A DNA stretch of 64,000 nucleotides from Emmonsiellopsis sp. PD_33 (GCA_032988165.1 JANTQF010000050.1:62001-126000); one strand, 5' to 3'. Numbered from the stretch's first letter, positions 45,841 to 59,588 are shown. A program made the numbers and translations. Notes: generated from the letters alone by a model not told the origin.

Positions 45841-46506
45841 ATGTCCACCAACCGACCATTTCTGGCCAATTTTCTTGCGGCCTTTAGGGCACAATCGGCC
45901 TACAAGTCCGCAAAACCGCCGTCACCGGGACCTACAACGAATGCCCTTTCACAATCGCACGTCACAGCTTCAAATTCGCCATCCCCATGCTCCTCTCCTG
46001 GCACACGAACGGTAACCACAAAAGCCTCGTCGTCGTCTGCATCTAACGTCGCAAATAACACCAACCCTCCCTCAAGCCCACCGCCCCAGTCCACCACAGC
46101 TGCAGTCCAAGCAGCAGCGGCATCAGGTCAACTACACCCTCATCATCATCGCCACCATCACCATCAACACCACACAAGCTCCCATCCTCAGTCACACGCC
46201 ACCTCTCCAACTCCGAGACCCCATTCACATTCCAGGGCTGGTGGCTCTCCCGGAACATCACCATCATCACCAGCTACCCCATTACCCGTACCGATTCCAT
46301 CGTCACATAACAGACATCGTCGCGGAAGTGACAGCAGCAGTGGGAGTGGGGGGTTTAGAGACGCTATGGGGCCGGAGAAGTGGTATGTTGGTGGGCGGAC
46401 TGCTGGAGGAGAGGAACGATTCTACCCCCTTGGCTTAGTGACAAATGGTGGACGACGATTGGATGGGAAAGGAAGGGTTGGAAGTGTTGACCAGCTGAGC
46501 CTTTGA
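45841..46506 (+). CDS. Conserved Pro/Ser/His-rich fungal protein
   Basis: Single exon, 221 residues. The body is low complexity: Ser/Pro/Thr-rich with a histidine run (HPHHHRHHHHQHH near residue 100) and RPHSHSRAGG. The last 55 residues are ordered-looking and carry GFRDAMGPEKWYVGGRTAGG followed by EERFYPLGLV, a C-terminal motif I associate with a conserved family of filamentous-fungal proteins of unknown function. The N terminus (PFLANFLAAFRAQSA) could be a short amphipathic helix. No enzymatic motif, signal peptide or membrane segment was seen. The ATG follows a CATTGACGTC leader. Confidence 0.72.
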   Translation: MSTNRPFLANFLAAFRAQSAYKSAKPPSPGPTTNALSQSHVTASNSPSPCSSPGTRTVTTKASSSSASNVANNTNPPSSPPPQSTTAAVQAAAASGQLHPHHHRHHHHQHHTSSHPQSHATSPTPRPHSHSRAGGSPGTSPSSPATPLPVPIPSSHNRHRRGSDSSSGSGGFRDAMGPEKWYVGGRTAGGEERFYPLGLVTNGGRRLDGKGRVGSVDQLSL

Positions 46507-47863
46507 ACTACGCATGACAAAAGTTTAAATTTTACAAGCACTGCACCATGGATGGGAGCTATATGGATATAGTATGCCATGGTACCTGGGCCGCGCCCTG
46601 TTTTGTTGACAGAGTTTGATAGACCCCTTGAAAATCGGAGTGGCTGAATGCTTCGAGTCCTGATGCTCGGCCCATCGATGGGCCGCTTCAGGCATTCTTG
46701 CTAAATGAATTACGCGATCGATAACGACATTTATGATACACGAAACGGAACAGCCAGCCACCTTGTCATATTTTGATATCCATACACGGATCCGACAAGG
46801 TGTTTGGCGGCGCTGTCAAGCGCACCCCAAGAGAGGATGTCCCACGCTATCTATCCCCCTCATGGTGGAATACTTCCGGATACTTTTTTTTCTACGGGTT
46901 ACTTTTGAAAATAAAAAGGATACAGGCTTCAACTGCCACATTTTACATCTCCATTTGTATTTGCTGATCACATATTTACCTTTTTCTTTCAGTTCCTTAT
47001 CGCCCAACCCAACCTCTCCGCTCTTGCCCCACCATCCCCTATTTCCTTGCCTTTTCTTTTCAAAAAGCATACGTATTATACCAACCCAATAACCATGTAA
47101 CTTATACTTCACCCTTCACCACTGCCACTGCCACTTTTTCTTTTTGGCAGTATCAAAATGGTCAAACAGGTTGATGGCGAAACCCATGCATAAAAGAGAT
47201 TACAACCAGAGCAAGCAAGTTGGTTTTCTCTGTGATGATCTAGCAGCCAGAGAGTCTGACTACACACTCGGATTACACAAAACGACCATATCTCCCAGAG
47301 CCAATTATTCTTTGTGAAAAGAAAAAGAATTATGCCTAGATGGTTTTTTTGCTTCCATCCAAAACTGTTTCACAGGATGGATGCTGATACGTTGGGATCA
47401 CCTTTTCTTTCAATCTCCTTGGTTATTCCAACTGTGAAACCTGCCCCCTTTTCATATGCAGCATGGATGCTATGAAAAGGTTCCTAGCATACAGTTAGAC
47501 CTTGAAGCCACAAGGTTGCTTCAGCTTTTTCCCCCTTACTTACTTACCAACCCCAACCACGCGCTTTTTATACCTTTCAGCTTCAAATTGTTTCAGGGTC
47601 CGGTTTGGAAAGCTGGAGGATCATCCTGCTGGAGCTCAATGATAACTTGCTGCGGCCGGATTCCCTATATAAGGCATCATTTTACTCCCCTTCTCGAGAA
47701 CAAAACTCCTCATCATCAATCCCGCGCTCCATCCCATATTTTTATTTTGAGAAGAAAAGGAGCCCCGTTCACGAAGCACAAGTTTTCCATATCCATTCGT
47801 CCCGTCTCATAAAACCTCCTTACCTTCATATTTTTTCTCCGTCCTTTCAAATTGAGCTCCACC
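46507..47863. promoter_or_regulatory. Spacer and promoter of the first small gene
   Basis: No gene is supportable between 46507 and 47863. A strong core promoter, CCCTATATAAGGC (TATATAA at about 47666-47672), lies about 190 bp before the next ATG. T/C-rich DNA covers 46975-47070. Confidence 0.55.
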
Positions 47864-48762
47864 ATGTCGAATCTACCAGCTTGGGATTTCTTGAATGACG
47901 TCAATCTAGCTGTGGATGAGCTCGAAGCTCAAATGGCACGAGCAACATCCCCTGAACCTACAAATCAGAACGAATTAGCTGCATTTGACCTCGAAGAATA
48001 CCATGAAATGGGACTACCATCAAACCCTAATAAAAAGCAGGAAACATTCCGTATATGGGAGAACGAATTCCCTATGTTTACACAGATTCACATACGACTT
48101 TGGTTGTTCTAGGCCGGAATCCTAAGGCATTTCTATACCCACCCCCGCGTGGCAGGCCACGACGACTTACGTAAGCGGCTTGATAAGTGTATAAACGTTC
48201 TTCAGAACGAGAGTAGTGATAGTTGGATGGCTGCAAGTAAGTTTCTCGATCCATTCATTTCTAGTTGCCTAGTTTCCTATTTCCTTTCTAGTTTCCCAAA
48301 GTATCTATTCCCTTTTTCCGTTGGGGGGCGTGAAGGGGGGGTTTTGGTATCAGCGTTTAACCAACTTTCTTCACTCAAGCCGAAACCACAAAGAAGTACC
48401 ACGAATACACCCTTGGAATCCATCCTACCTGTAGAAAACCCGAAGCAGATGAGTTTATTAGCATGTACGAAGAATGCGAGTACATTGCTCTGGGGACTCT
48501 GCTCGAAGTGAATGCATGGTTTATCCGGCGACTCACCGTCGGACTCAACCACGTAATTGGACCGAAGCTTCAGTACATAAAACAGAAGATGGCACCCCAT
48601 TTGGAGGATGTGGACTACAAACGCGCTTTGCCTGACGACTGTCCTAAATTGCTAGACTTTCGAAATAAGCTTAAAGAGAGATGGCACACTTTTATCCGGG
48701 ACCCCAGCAAGCCGCTAAGCGAAGAGCATCGGAATCTCTTTGCCCATCGTGAACATCAGTGA
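47864..48762 (+). CDS. Small hypothetical protein A (orphan family)
   Basis: Starts MSNLPAWDFLNDVNLAVDEL. A first intron near 48074-48132 is needed to change frame. My best reading ends exon 1 at ENEFPM and resumes at HFYTHPRVAGHDDLRKRL, but the sites are weak. A second intron, 48237-48379 (GTAAGT...CTCAAG), is clear and is phase 1. The last exon reads TKKYHEYTLGIHPTCRKPEA, then EVNAWFIRRLTVGLNHVIG, and ends HREHQ at 48762. The overlapping frame 48740-49015 (FEKQHQENRGRMKGGEE) also looks coding-like and could be an alternative C terminus. There is no known domain, signal peptide or membrane segment. It resembles protein B (49419-50058) in layout. Confidence 0.55.
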
Positions 48763-49418
48763 TGGCACCACCCGCGAACCCCTAATCATTCCATCCTTGC
48801 CGTTATCTACCACCATCGACAGACAGGCCTTCGAGAAACAGCACCAAGAAAACCGGGGTCGGATGAAAGGGGGGGAGGAAATGGAGGAAAAGCGGCGAAC
48901 GAGGATAGACCAGGCGCAGGACGCAATGGCCGTTTCTTTTCTATACACTCTTGCATTGTTATCAAGCTTTAAGGGCCGGAAGAAAACCGCATTTTATACT
49001 AGTCACTCTCATTAGCGGATACAAATACAACCGATTCTGACACGCTTTCCATGTTCTTTGCCTACGTATTTCCATCCCATCTATGAAACAAGAATGGTAT
49101 GAGCTTTCCAACACCAGCAAGAGGCAAAATATTTCTGGCTTTGTCTGGCATCCTAAATTAAATCTTTATTAAACAGCAACAGTTGTAGAAACAAAACTTC
49201 ATTGTTTCGTTCTTTGTTAAATATATTCTTCAACGGACCGTCCTTCAGTGATCTATTGTCACAAGATTTACTCTATAAAAGGCCATACTTCCTCTCATAA
49301 CAGTATTATTATTTTTTCATCACCTTGATTCTTCTTTTTATCTCCAAGAGCTCATTTTATTTTTTAACTATATATTTTTCAGCCTAGGGGGTCTTCGTTC
49401 TACCATATATCAACACAC
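48763..49418. promoter_or_regulatory. Spacer and promoter of the second small gene
   Basis: 656 bp. The core element CTCTATAAAAGGCC (TATAAAA at about 49274-49280) lies about 140 bp before the next ATG and closely resembles that of the preceding small gene. The first 250 bp overlap a possible alternative 3' end of that gene. Confidence 0.5.
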
Positions 49419-50058
49419 ATGGAAACCAACAATTCCATTGACTTGCACGAAGAAATCTCTGAACTGCTTGAGCTCACGAAAAGATCCAAATTTTCTCTTA
49501 TATCAGCTAGAATATTAGATCTTTGGAAGGCCTACATTCCGATTTTTGAACACGATGATATGGATCGTCAGAACGCAGTGGACGCATATGACTCCCTTGT
49601 GGACCGTGTGGACGATTGGGACTCATTTCAACCATGGAGTAAGAGACTTTATTTTGTTGTTCCCCTTTTCAAGCTCTTCCACTTTTTGCACTACAAATAT
49701 CCGTTTTATCTCGCCATTCTTTGCTATTACTAATATCACCACTCCAGAGGAAAACGAAGAAACCTTCAAACGTATTTCCTCTAAATCTCCAGACTCTCGT
49801 TGGTGGTCTGACCAGGACTTCTTACGAGAACATGAGGCTATCCAACGCCGGGCTATGGAAGCTCTACTCAGGATTATCAAGTCCGTCCTCACGAGGGTCA
49901 CGGATGAGGACCCATTTATGGCAGCAATGGCCGAGATTGGAGCACCACATTGGAAAGATATCGATCCTGACCAGGTGAAAGAGAAGGGCAGTGAGGAGAA
50001 AGACGGTGAAAAGAAAGATGGTGAAGAGAAGGATGGTGAACGCGAAGAGGGCCAATAG
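49419..50058 (+). CDS. Small hypothetical protein B (paralogue-like to A)
   Basis: Two exons, 49419-49638 and 49748-50058, joined by a phase 1 intron (GTAAGA...CTCCAG), 176 residues. Exon 1 reads METNNSIDLHEEISELLELT and then IPIFEHDDMDRQNAVDAYDS up to a Trp-rich DDWDSFQPW. Exon 2 begins KENEETFKRISSKSPDSRWW and includes MEALLRIIKSVLTRV. The C terminus is a charged tandem repeat of EKDGE-type units. No known domain is recognised. The layout (acidic helix, HDD, Trp before a phase 1 intron, E-N/T-x4-F/Y after it, then a helix ending in LT/VLTRV) parallels the upstream gene and suggests an old tandem duplication. Function unknown; probably soluble and intracellular. Confidence 0.6.
49988..50047 (+). 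repeat. 18-bp tandem repeat coding EKDGE units
   Basis: Three to four degenerate 18-bp units encode EEKDGEK/KKDGEE/EKDGER at the C terminus of small protein B. The array is likely to vary in length between strains. Confidence 0.7.
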
Positions 50059-53000
50059 AAGAGATATGGAAAGGAAAAATGGGGTTGATTGCGGCTGTGC
50101 ATCACTATTTATCCCAATTTTTGGGGGTAGAATAGCTAGAGAACGGGAAGGGAGTAGTAGGTGAGCACGGATTGGACAGACAGATTTTCTCTTTCAACGA
50201 CTTACATTCATCTTGCGAAATAATTTTGATTCTGCAAGTTTGTTCTTGTGCTTTTCAAATGTTGTGATCAGATAGATATATGCGGCCATACTCGCTTCCT
50301 TTCAGGGGGGTTAAAAAAAACTCCCCATATTTGGCAGATAGATGAGCTCGGAAACATCTTCCCCTGGGAGCCACATAGCGCAGACTTTTGTCTCTATTAT
50401 TTTATTCTGTTGAGAAGCTGATATCCCTGCCATTGCAAAGGCGTGGGTGAAAAACCTCATGCCACCATAGAGACCAAAGTGAAGCAAAGGGATTCTTGAA
50501 GTCGGATTTCAGGAGATCCAGGATCCTCGCATCAATAGGAATCGATGAATGGGAGGCTCAAATGCAGGCAAGATATCAATTTCTTGTCGCTGCTTTTTAT
50601 TTTTATTTCCCTCAACAAAGGACAGACTCCTAAAGAGAGAGAAAACGGAGCTATCTCAACAAAAAAAGGAGATAAGAGTAACGGTTGTCGCCACTTTGGC
50701 GGTGGCATTCAGCAAGCCCCTTTTCCCCCTGACAAATGATCACGGATCATTTCCTAAGGTGCAAAACTGTAGTTTTCTTCTATGCCACATGTCCCAAAAA
50801 TCTAATATCCTCCGTCCAGCATACTTGATAGTAGGTATGTACAAGATAAAAGGCGCTGGTTGGCGACAAACGAGCATAGTTTTCCTTCCTTTTTTTTAGA
50901 TCTTTTTGTCATAACCCCTGAAAAGGACGGCATCCTCATTAGGAGCTTCAAGTTTCCAAACAGTGACAGGCTTTCGTATTACAACCACAGCAATGGTAAG
51001 CTACGGAATGGTAATCGAAAGCATCATTATCCCATCAATACCCTCAATGCGCGTATTGGGAGAAAATTACACAGCAAAGAAAACTCAAAACAGTCGGCCA
51101 AAATTGTGATATGTGACATATCCAGGGGCAAAAACCGTATGCGAAGAGCAATCAACTTCCTGCGTCACGCACCTCAATTTGCAGGGGCTATGGATGCAGA
51201 ACAACCGATCAAGGGGGCGAAGGGAAGTCTAGCAAAAAGACTTCATGGAAGAAGTCATGCCTTTCAATTGTCTTTTTCCCTCCAAGGGGAGCTTTGCCAG
51301 AGATAATAAGAAACAGAGGTCGCAACAAGTTTCATTCTTCTCACAGCCCGGGTCGAATTTCACCATGAATGCGACATCTCGGTTGGAGCTCCCTTGAGTC
51401 TTGACCCTTGTTGTCCAAAGAAACTTGCGGCCATCCCTGTTGACAGACGTCACTGGTGGCCAGGAGCCATGGGGGATGTCAATCCCAGCGAAAAAAAACC
51501 AGCATCATCGATGTACATGTACTTCGGTACTAGCATCGTGGCGAGTTGATGGCGTTTCAAAGTGGCACATTGCAAAATGCAACACCACCATCCGAAATGA
51601 ATACCATCTCGACATATCCAATTGACGGGAAATAATATGACCTGTTGCCGTTTCGAATTCTCAAATTTTGCCAGGCGCGAGGCCCCCTGTCTCGCGTATC
51701 TGTCCCCTGCAGGATTGGTGGGAGCGGCTCCCATGCAATTTAGTAAAGAAATTCACGGCGCGTATTTCGGCACAGAGTTTCCAGGCAGTTTCGACAAGGT
51801 TATGTTCCGGTGCGAGATTGATTGATTGATGGATCTTCTGGTCCAATTTTACTTTGGAAATTGGGGGTTTCCTTTTCTTGCATTAGCCCGTCCTTGTAGT
51901 TCGTCCTTAAGGGATTGTGATAACACACGTATGACATATGCCGTGGCGGATATATCTCGAATCTCTGAAGGGGCGAGTCTGGCATTGGATATTAACCTGC
52001 TGCAGTAGATAAGATATGAAGCAATAGATTGTACCAGCATCATTGTATCATGCACAGTAGTAGTAGCCATTGAAACCCTAGCACACGTTTTTATGTGGCC
52101 AACAATAGCGCAAATATAGCAGAAGAAGAGAAAGAACAGACATCAAACTCACACCTTTTTTATAGTAAGTCATTCTTCTCGTCTGTTATTAGTTACTTGA
52201 GTTGAGCTTTTTGGCCACGAACAAAAATAACCTCAACATGCCAACGATGGATCCCCAATGTCCACAAAACAAGCATCTTATTCATACTTAAAAGACTAAT
52301 ATCGTCCTCCACTTTGCCCACAGCGGGCTCCTCTTTTCTGCTCCTGTTCTCCACCACACTATGACAACTGCCGAACGCTGAAGAAGACCAGCCAGAGCTT
52401 GTGTGGGCAAGTTTCAATTTTGGACACAGAGCCGAGACAGGGGTAGATCTATTTATCCATACACAGTAAACCTGGCCATCTTCATGTATGTGCATGAATC
52501 CCCCCATGGTCGAGCATAGGTATGCGTGGCTGCATCCCATAAACACCGCCAAGCAACAGGTATGTGATTATTGGAAAGCTCACGCAATAAATAGCAAAGT
52601 CTTGCAAACTCGTCCACTTTCTTTCCCATTTCCCCCCTTAAAACCAACAAAGATATTGTTGCTCGGACCTCGCAACGACAACGCGTCACATCGTTTCAGC
52701 GCTGTCTTAGCCCTACCTATCAGACGAGGCATCCCTGGAATATCTAAAAAGATATTCCAAACTCCAGCTAAAAAAACAAAACAGGGGGGTGGGCTGCCCC
52801 TATTCTCGGTGATATCTGAACCGAGTAGCGCCCGGACAGCCCCCGCTGAAACCCGAAGATACATTGCGAGCAGCAAGAAGAAGGCAACAAAACAACAATG
52901 GCGAGCAGACCTGATATGCCGGGGTTTGGTTTGGCCAGCTGATACGATGTTGATACCACGCAGGCAAGCTGACGCCAAAGTCCTTCACCGCGATTTTGAT

Positions 53001-53654
53001 TTCCGCGAAGCATCGGGATCACCATATTGGGCCTAGTTAGTAGCATAAGCTGTGCCCGCCTCGGGAATTCCGCGCCTGATTAGGGACGGCAAATGCCGGG
53101 CTTTATTATTGTTATTGGTTGAGCTGAAACAGCCTGGGAAGAGCTTCATCAGATTCCTTTTGAAGCCATCAAAATATTTTACTTCATTTGTTATTACAGT
53201 GTTATTTTCTCGCGGGCGGCGGGGATATCAATTACTCAGTGTGGGCGCGTCGTCGGCTGAAAACAACACTGTGCTAGCTGAACCATGACGATATAGTTAC
53301 AACAGACGGAGCGCTCCGCTTTCAAAGATCCATGTGCGGAATCACGTCAAAGTACACAACCCCCCCCCCCTCCCTGCATAATTTCCCGTCTCTCCTTCTG
53401 ATCATTGAGCGGCCCTTGGATCCATCATCCCGGCCGGTCAACAAACAAACCATGCAACACCAGTCAATCATATGAAAAAGAAATGCGTCCATCTCTCGCT
53501 CAGTCTCTCCAAGAGCATACATCCAAGCAAAAGGCAAATACATAGGAAATCTCAACCGTCTTGGCCGTACGACTATCCTTACCTCCGCACGTAAGCAGCA
53601 AGCGCGTTGAAACGGAAAGAAAATTAAAAAACAACACAACACAATGATCCCATT

Positions 53655-53679
53655 CCGCCATCCCGCCATCCCGCCATCC
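53655..53679 (+). repeat. 8-bp tandem repeat CCGCCATC
   Basis: Three consecutive copies of CCGCCATC. It is local and has no assigned role. Confidence 0.8.
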
Positions 53680-56600
53680 TTCGGGGAAATGGGCCCTAAA
53701 CAGGGAACGCTGACGCCGGTCCGTAGGAGCCTAGTAGGAGGGGGGGGGGTTCAAAGAACTTGTTAAAATTCCGCGATTCGAAGGCTGGCTTTTTTCTTGG
53801 CGCATAAGGCGGAAAAAGGTTGAAACCATCCTTGAACCACCCGGCTCGGATTTGAAATATCCCCGCGTATATACGGATATAGGTGGCTGGGGTTGGGTTT
53901 GCATGACTCGTAAATACTATTTTTATGCGGGCTCTGTCATGGATGTGATTGCATCGGATCCGACTTTTTTTTTTCTTTAGACCCGTGCAGGCATCTCTTC
54001 CGGTTTCATAAAACTAACAATGGATAGCCCATTGCGTGCGTCGGAACTCAAGTAGGGTACAAGCCGCACCACTGAGAAGGGACAATGTAAATAGTATGCC
54101 CCGACGGAGGACAACCACAGCTGAACTCAGCCGATAACTGACAAAAAAACAAGAAGGAAGCAAACGCCAAGTCAACGTCAGTAGTAGTATGTAATGAAAT
54201 TCATATCAGGACACCAACAAGCCAAACAAACCCAGGTCAGAAGGAAAGAAGAAAAAAGAAGGAGCGGAATCATTGCAACATCATTCATGGATTCTTCTTT
54301 GCCCCGAGAGCCAACGACAAGGAAGCAGGCAGTGCGTTGCGTGATACTCTCGAACAAGAGGGGTTCAAGATAGACGAGACGACATTCCTAAATACTCATT
54401 GGCTGATCCATCTCGTTTTTCAGTTTTACCTCCCTCCTCCTAATCTTAATAGCTGGTTGGGCATGCATAACATGCTGGCTGGGACATGGATTGCGATGCA
54501 AATGGCTGCCGAGGCGAAGGCGGATAGAAACCTGCTTTTTTGTTTCGCCGTCGGCAGGTGTGGAAGGTTGAGATGAAAGATGCATGTGTCAATTAACTTT
54601 GACTATGAGAGTTGCCATTGTTAAGAAAAGGCTGCATTGATGGAGGGTTAATTGGGGTGTGTAGGTATATTGTAAGAAATATATACATCTAACAAGCTCA
54701 GGCTCCGCCATTGAACTTTCTCCATAGAATGATATATATAGATAGGGGTTAAAACCCTCTCCACAGAATTTTAAAAAGGTGGAAGGGCCCCATATTGATC
54801 TTCTGGAATGCTTCTTGATCCATTTCCTTTCCAAGCATTATAATAAAAAAAACATGCTTTTCATACCCCTGACTGCCGCCAACCATGGTTATAAACTTCT
54901 GCCATGAGCCCTTTTATCCGTGTTTAAGCTGGCTACAATGTAGAACGTAAAAATGGCGAAAAGGCGGGGAAAAAATAAATAAAACGCGCAACCTTAAGGT
55001 GTTTCCCCCTAAAATCAAGTAATATCCTACAATGCCAGGTTTTTTCGATATCGACGCCTCCTAAACAGTACGAAAAGGCACAGTGTTACATGAACATAGC
55101 CAACGCGCATCGAGTCGTTGACGTTGTCTGACGGTCGTTGAACACGAGTGGAACCAGCCCACTCACACACGGGAAGCTTAAATATTCCTCACCGTCTTCT
55201 TTTGTCCTACTTGGCTGAATCAGGCGAATGGTATCATGACAGCTGATTGGTTGGGTGAGTGTTTTCGGCTTTGAGAGGCCGGGGAGGAAGGAGTCGATGG
55301 CAACTTTTCTCGTTAAGCTCAGCCTTCGGGGAGGAACAGATGGGGGCCACTAGGCCGCCTGGAGAGGCTCTGGGACTCCGGTGTGGTGGGCGATTTGGGC
55401 CCCGAAAGTGGGACTTCGTGGTTAAACGAGGGCCCCCATTAGAGTAAAGTGATACGGAGGGACGGAGCGGGTGGGTGTGGTGCCTGTCAATGAGCTCTGT
55501 GTGTAAGTGGGTCGCACTGCTTCGATATCCACAATTCTTCCGTGAAGATATCCCAATTTTTTTGCACTTTCTTTTCGTTTTGAATAGAATGACGCGCATG
55601 AAGCTGTGCATACATAAGTGGTTGACCTTGACGAGGGATCCTTGTTTGTGCAGTAGCAGGAAGCAGCAGCGGCGTTGAAGAACGAGGGTTGGAATTTTCT
55701 GCGTTAGTTTATCATGATGATGCGGTGGCGCTGTAGGATCCGTTTGGTTGGTTGCCTTGGAAAACGTCAAGATGGCGAGGAAGTGTCAGATGCCGTCAGA
55801 CCATCGAAAACCTGCCAATTCAAGAAGAAATATCTGCCGCATGGCAAGGTTGAAGAGGATAGAATTTGACTGATGGGCCAATGGGCTCGATGCGGAAGGG
55901 AACGAGGCCGAAAAATACAAATAATTAATGAAATGGAATAGAAAGCAAAGGACTGTTTTTGGACTGAAATAGTAAGCCTCATAGTTAGCAAGAAGAAGTG
56001 AACCACAAGTTCATTTCATGATAATCCTGCTGTATCTGGATTAATGCTCCATCCCAATTGCTTGCGCCCAATATCCCAAGAACGTACGATCTGGGATTCA
56101 TGGCATATACATCCTAGATCCCAGGTGTCAGGACTGTCTGGCCCAATCCCAGCTGTTTCATTCAGCGCTGCATGCGGCTTTGTGTTTGTCAGTTTATTGG
56201 ACACCGTTGGCAACAAAATAATAACGAGGTTCTGGAAACAACCTTCTGTCTCAGTCACAACTGAAACATCCTACATATATTGGTATAGCAAACGGCATGC
56301 AACGCTTGTGGACATAATAATAGTAATGGCCAAAGCAGCCTGCTCCCTGAAGCTGATCCCAGGGACCGGGAATATCCAAGTCTTCCTATCGACCTGTTTC
56401 CGCGATTGACGATAGGGGGGGTAAAAATACGGCTGTAACAAGCCTTGTATGGGCGTGCGCGTAACGAAAGCGGCGTGCACAGAACGGGGCCGGGCAGTGG
56501 CAGTAAGGAAGACTCGACACACGCCACCGGGATTTGGGCTGACGAATTGCGCCGAAAGCGGCAAGTCGGCCGTGGATGGCGATTGGAGGCTTGGCGGCCA

Positions 56601-59070
56601 CGGCGCAGAAATTGGCTGGGCAGTGGCAGCTCTTCAGGAAAACAACCACACGGAACTCCGCCGAGAGCAAGCTGCAGCAGACGCCACCAAGCCCTGTGCA
56701 TGCAGGGAGCCAGGCCTGGTCGGGGTTGTTTCAAGTGCGCTGACTGGTGCGGCAACTTCGCGTATGTGCTTTTTCTATTTGCAAGGGCGTGTTGTCACCA
56801 CCTTGGCTGGGATCAATAGAGCCTCGATGGAGGGATAATCGGGAGGTACCTAGCACCTTGGTAGCAGGTCACATGAGGCCATCGAACTCTTCTCCGATAT
56901 TCGCGAACAGGGAGCCAGGTGCTTGGATGCCGGATGCCCCTTGATTTCGCAGCAGCGGCTGCCCCCAAGGCAACATACAGAAACATGCCAGCTCCGGGGG
57001 AATCCAGGAACAACCTGCTCAAGTGCATGTTTCAAGAAGATGATGACCGTCCCGTGTTCCGTCCTGGGCTAATGGGAAGCAATATCATTCTCGTGGATGC
57101 AACGGCGAGAACGTGCACAAGAGCTGCGTACGTCATGGCGAGGGAACCGACGTTACATGGCATTCCTCCCAGCCATGCTCTGCTCAACAGTTGATCACCG
57201 CCAAAATATTAAGCTGCCCGCTAGCGGTGGCCCTTGTCCGCACTTGGCAGGAGAGCCGGGGTTGGATCTGCCACCATTCCAAAGCCGTCATCGAATTCTC
57301 GGACAAAACTGCCCTGCCCGCCGTTCATTGGCCGCCATCGCCGAACACTGCCGGCTGATTGGCTCCGGACGGGCTTTTGGGCCTTTGGGCTTTTTGGGCC
57401 CTGAACCGTGCCGGCCAAGCGTGATTTTGGTTTGCTGCCACCCGTCGTTTCCACTTACCTTGAGCCACGGTGCGTCCGCCATCGGCTCCACTGAGTCCAC
57501 TTTCATGTGGTGGGCAGTTGGGCCGCTAAAACAAAATGCCGATGCTTGGGTCCTCGTTTGCGCTAGTCGGGTTCGTTTTTATTCTGTTGTATTTTTGACG
57601 GCCGTGTCTCTGGGTGGTCGTCCATTCTGACCAAACAGCATATTTCTGAATTAGATGTGGCTTTTCGAGAATATGCTGTTAATGATATGAAATTTGGAAG
57701 TGGCCTGCTGCTGCTTTTCGACATTTGCAAGAGCGGATGCTGCAGCGAAACTTCCCGTCCCGAGGCACGGATGTGCTATTTTTACAGCCGAAGATACAGC
57801 ATGCATGGAATGACATCAGGCGGGAACTTAAAAAAAAAATTATGCCATCGTTGTGCCTGCTCACCGCTTTCCGGCATCCCAAAAGTACCAGCCTTCATGA
57901 TACTCTCTCGTCTCCCTCGCATATGTCCAACTACTTTACACTACCACAGATATCCTACCTCTTCACAACCAAAACGACATAAAAAAAGAACCCATGTAAA
58001 AAAGCACAGCATCTTTCATACGGCCCATTTATTAAGCTCACCACCGTCGACCCACCATTGCCGGCTGGATGGAGGAATGACGACAGGCAAAACCCAACAA
58101 GCTTTGTTGAAGAAAGATTTCTGCGGCAAATAATGATAACTTGCATATGTGGGACCCCCTACCCTGACGACCCTACCTACCTACCCTTGATGGAGAACCT
58201 CTGTCGAACAGCGCGCCGGCAATTGGCCCCGTTCCTGATGAAGGGGGGGAATAGTCTAAACAGAAGTTGCGGAGATGGTAGGAATATGTATGGATTGTTT
58301 CAAAAAATGAGTCAAGTAAAAGAAGAGTCAAGTTGGATAGAGGTGATGAAAGATCGGTATCTCCTCCCGCGACGCATTATTGGAAATCTTTTTGATAATG
58401 AGGTCTATTTACTTTACTCAACTAGAAGCTAGTGCCCTATCGGAGCAGCTTGCAGCATCGGAGTGGGCTTCCTCAATCCTCAACGGTTTCGTCTTTCGAG
58501 AGAAAGGGGATCATGTGAGTGTCCTCCGGCTCCAAGCAGCTAATAAATTGGTAAGGATCATCGTGTTGGAAGATATGGTGGAGTTTTTGCACGTCCATGC
58601 TTTCGATGATAGCTCGCCCGTCCGTCGCCGAAGGATCTCCTGGTGAGCGAGAATCTCCTGCAGTGGCTGTTGTAACTATCGTATTTTTTACGTATTCTCC
58701 GATACAGGACTGGGCAACGTCTCTTTCGTCAGGTAACTATCATGAAAAATAAAATAAAAATGAAAAGGCTGGAGTTAACTAATAAGTATCTAACTAATAA
58801 CTGACATGAGTTTACTTCGAGTATAAGAGTTGTGAAGATGTTCGTATATTCGTATCTAGTAATCATAAAATACCTCCCCCGCCATAATGCACCACATCAG
58901 CACAAGCACAAACACAAGCACAACCAAACCTTCGCGAAGCCCAAAAGAAGCCAAACCTAACAATCCCCACAACGGCAGTCATCCATCCCATCCATCAATC
59001 ATCCAGCAAGGCTTCCACTCCCCCCCCTGGTGCGCTGGGCTCCCGTATCCCCATCTCGGGCCGCAGGGCC

Positions 59071-59095
59071 ACCACACCACACCACACCACACCAA
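59071..59095 (+). repeat. Pentanucleotide repeat ACACC
   Basis: About five copies of ACACC/ACCAC in a row, within gene-free DNA. Confidence 0.8.
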
Positions 59096-59588
59096 CAAGG
59101 TCTAACACGAACACCACAGGGGGGGAGCCACCGCCGCCGCCGCCGGGGTGTTTTATTTTATGGATAGGGGATCCATCCGACTCCGTACCAATCCATGCCG
59201 ATTCTTCACAACAGCAGCTGAGCTTCATGTCAAGCCCCTCCCCAATCTTGTCTGCCATCTGGTTACCTACCCCTCCATGAACATCAAGCTTCCCCCCCCT
59301 CCCCTCCGCCTCCGGGGGGCCTTTCCACTTCCCCCCCAGGGGCCAGGACGGGTGTTCCGAGCCCACAGATAGCACCTTTTTTGAGTAGTTTGCAATCAGT
59401 CGAATATAATAAAATTCTACCCCTCCACCAATCTTTTCCCTATCCCCACGTGTTTGTTGGGCTTTTAGCTAGTAACTACTTTCCGAACCAAACCCCCACC
59501 TACGTAGCTATTGTATGGTATGTCATGTCAAATAATACACACAACCCGTAACAAAAACAACAACATATGTGTTTTAATAACACAAACG

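Noticed and set aside
56449..57630. Overlapping GC-rich frames of 129 and 177 codons
   Set aside because: Both strands are open in several frames simply because of base composition; no conserved motif or intron pattern was found.
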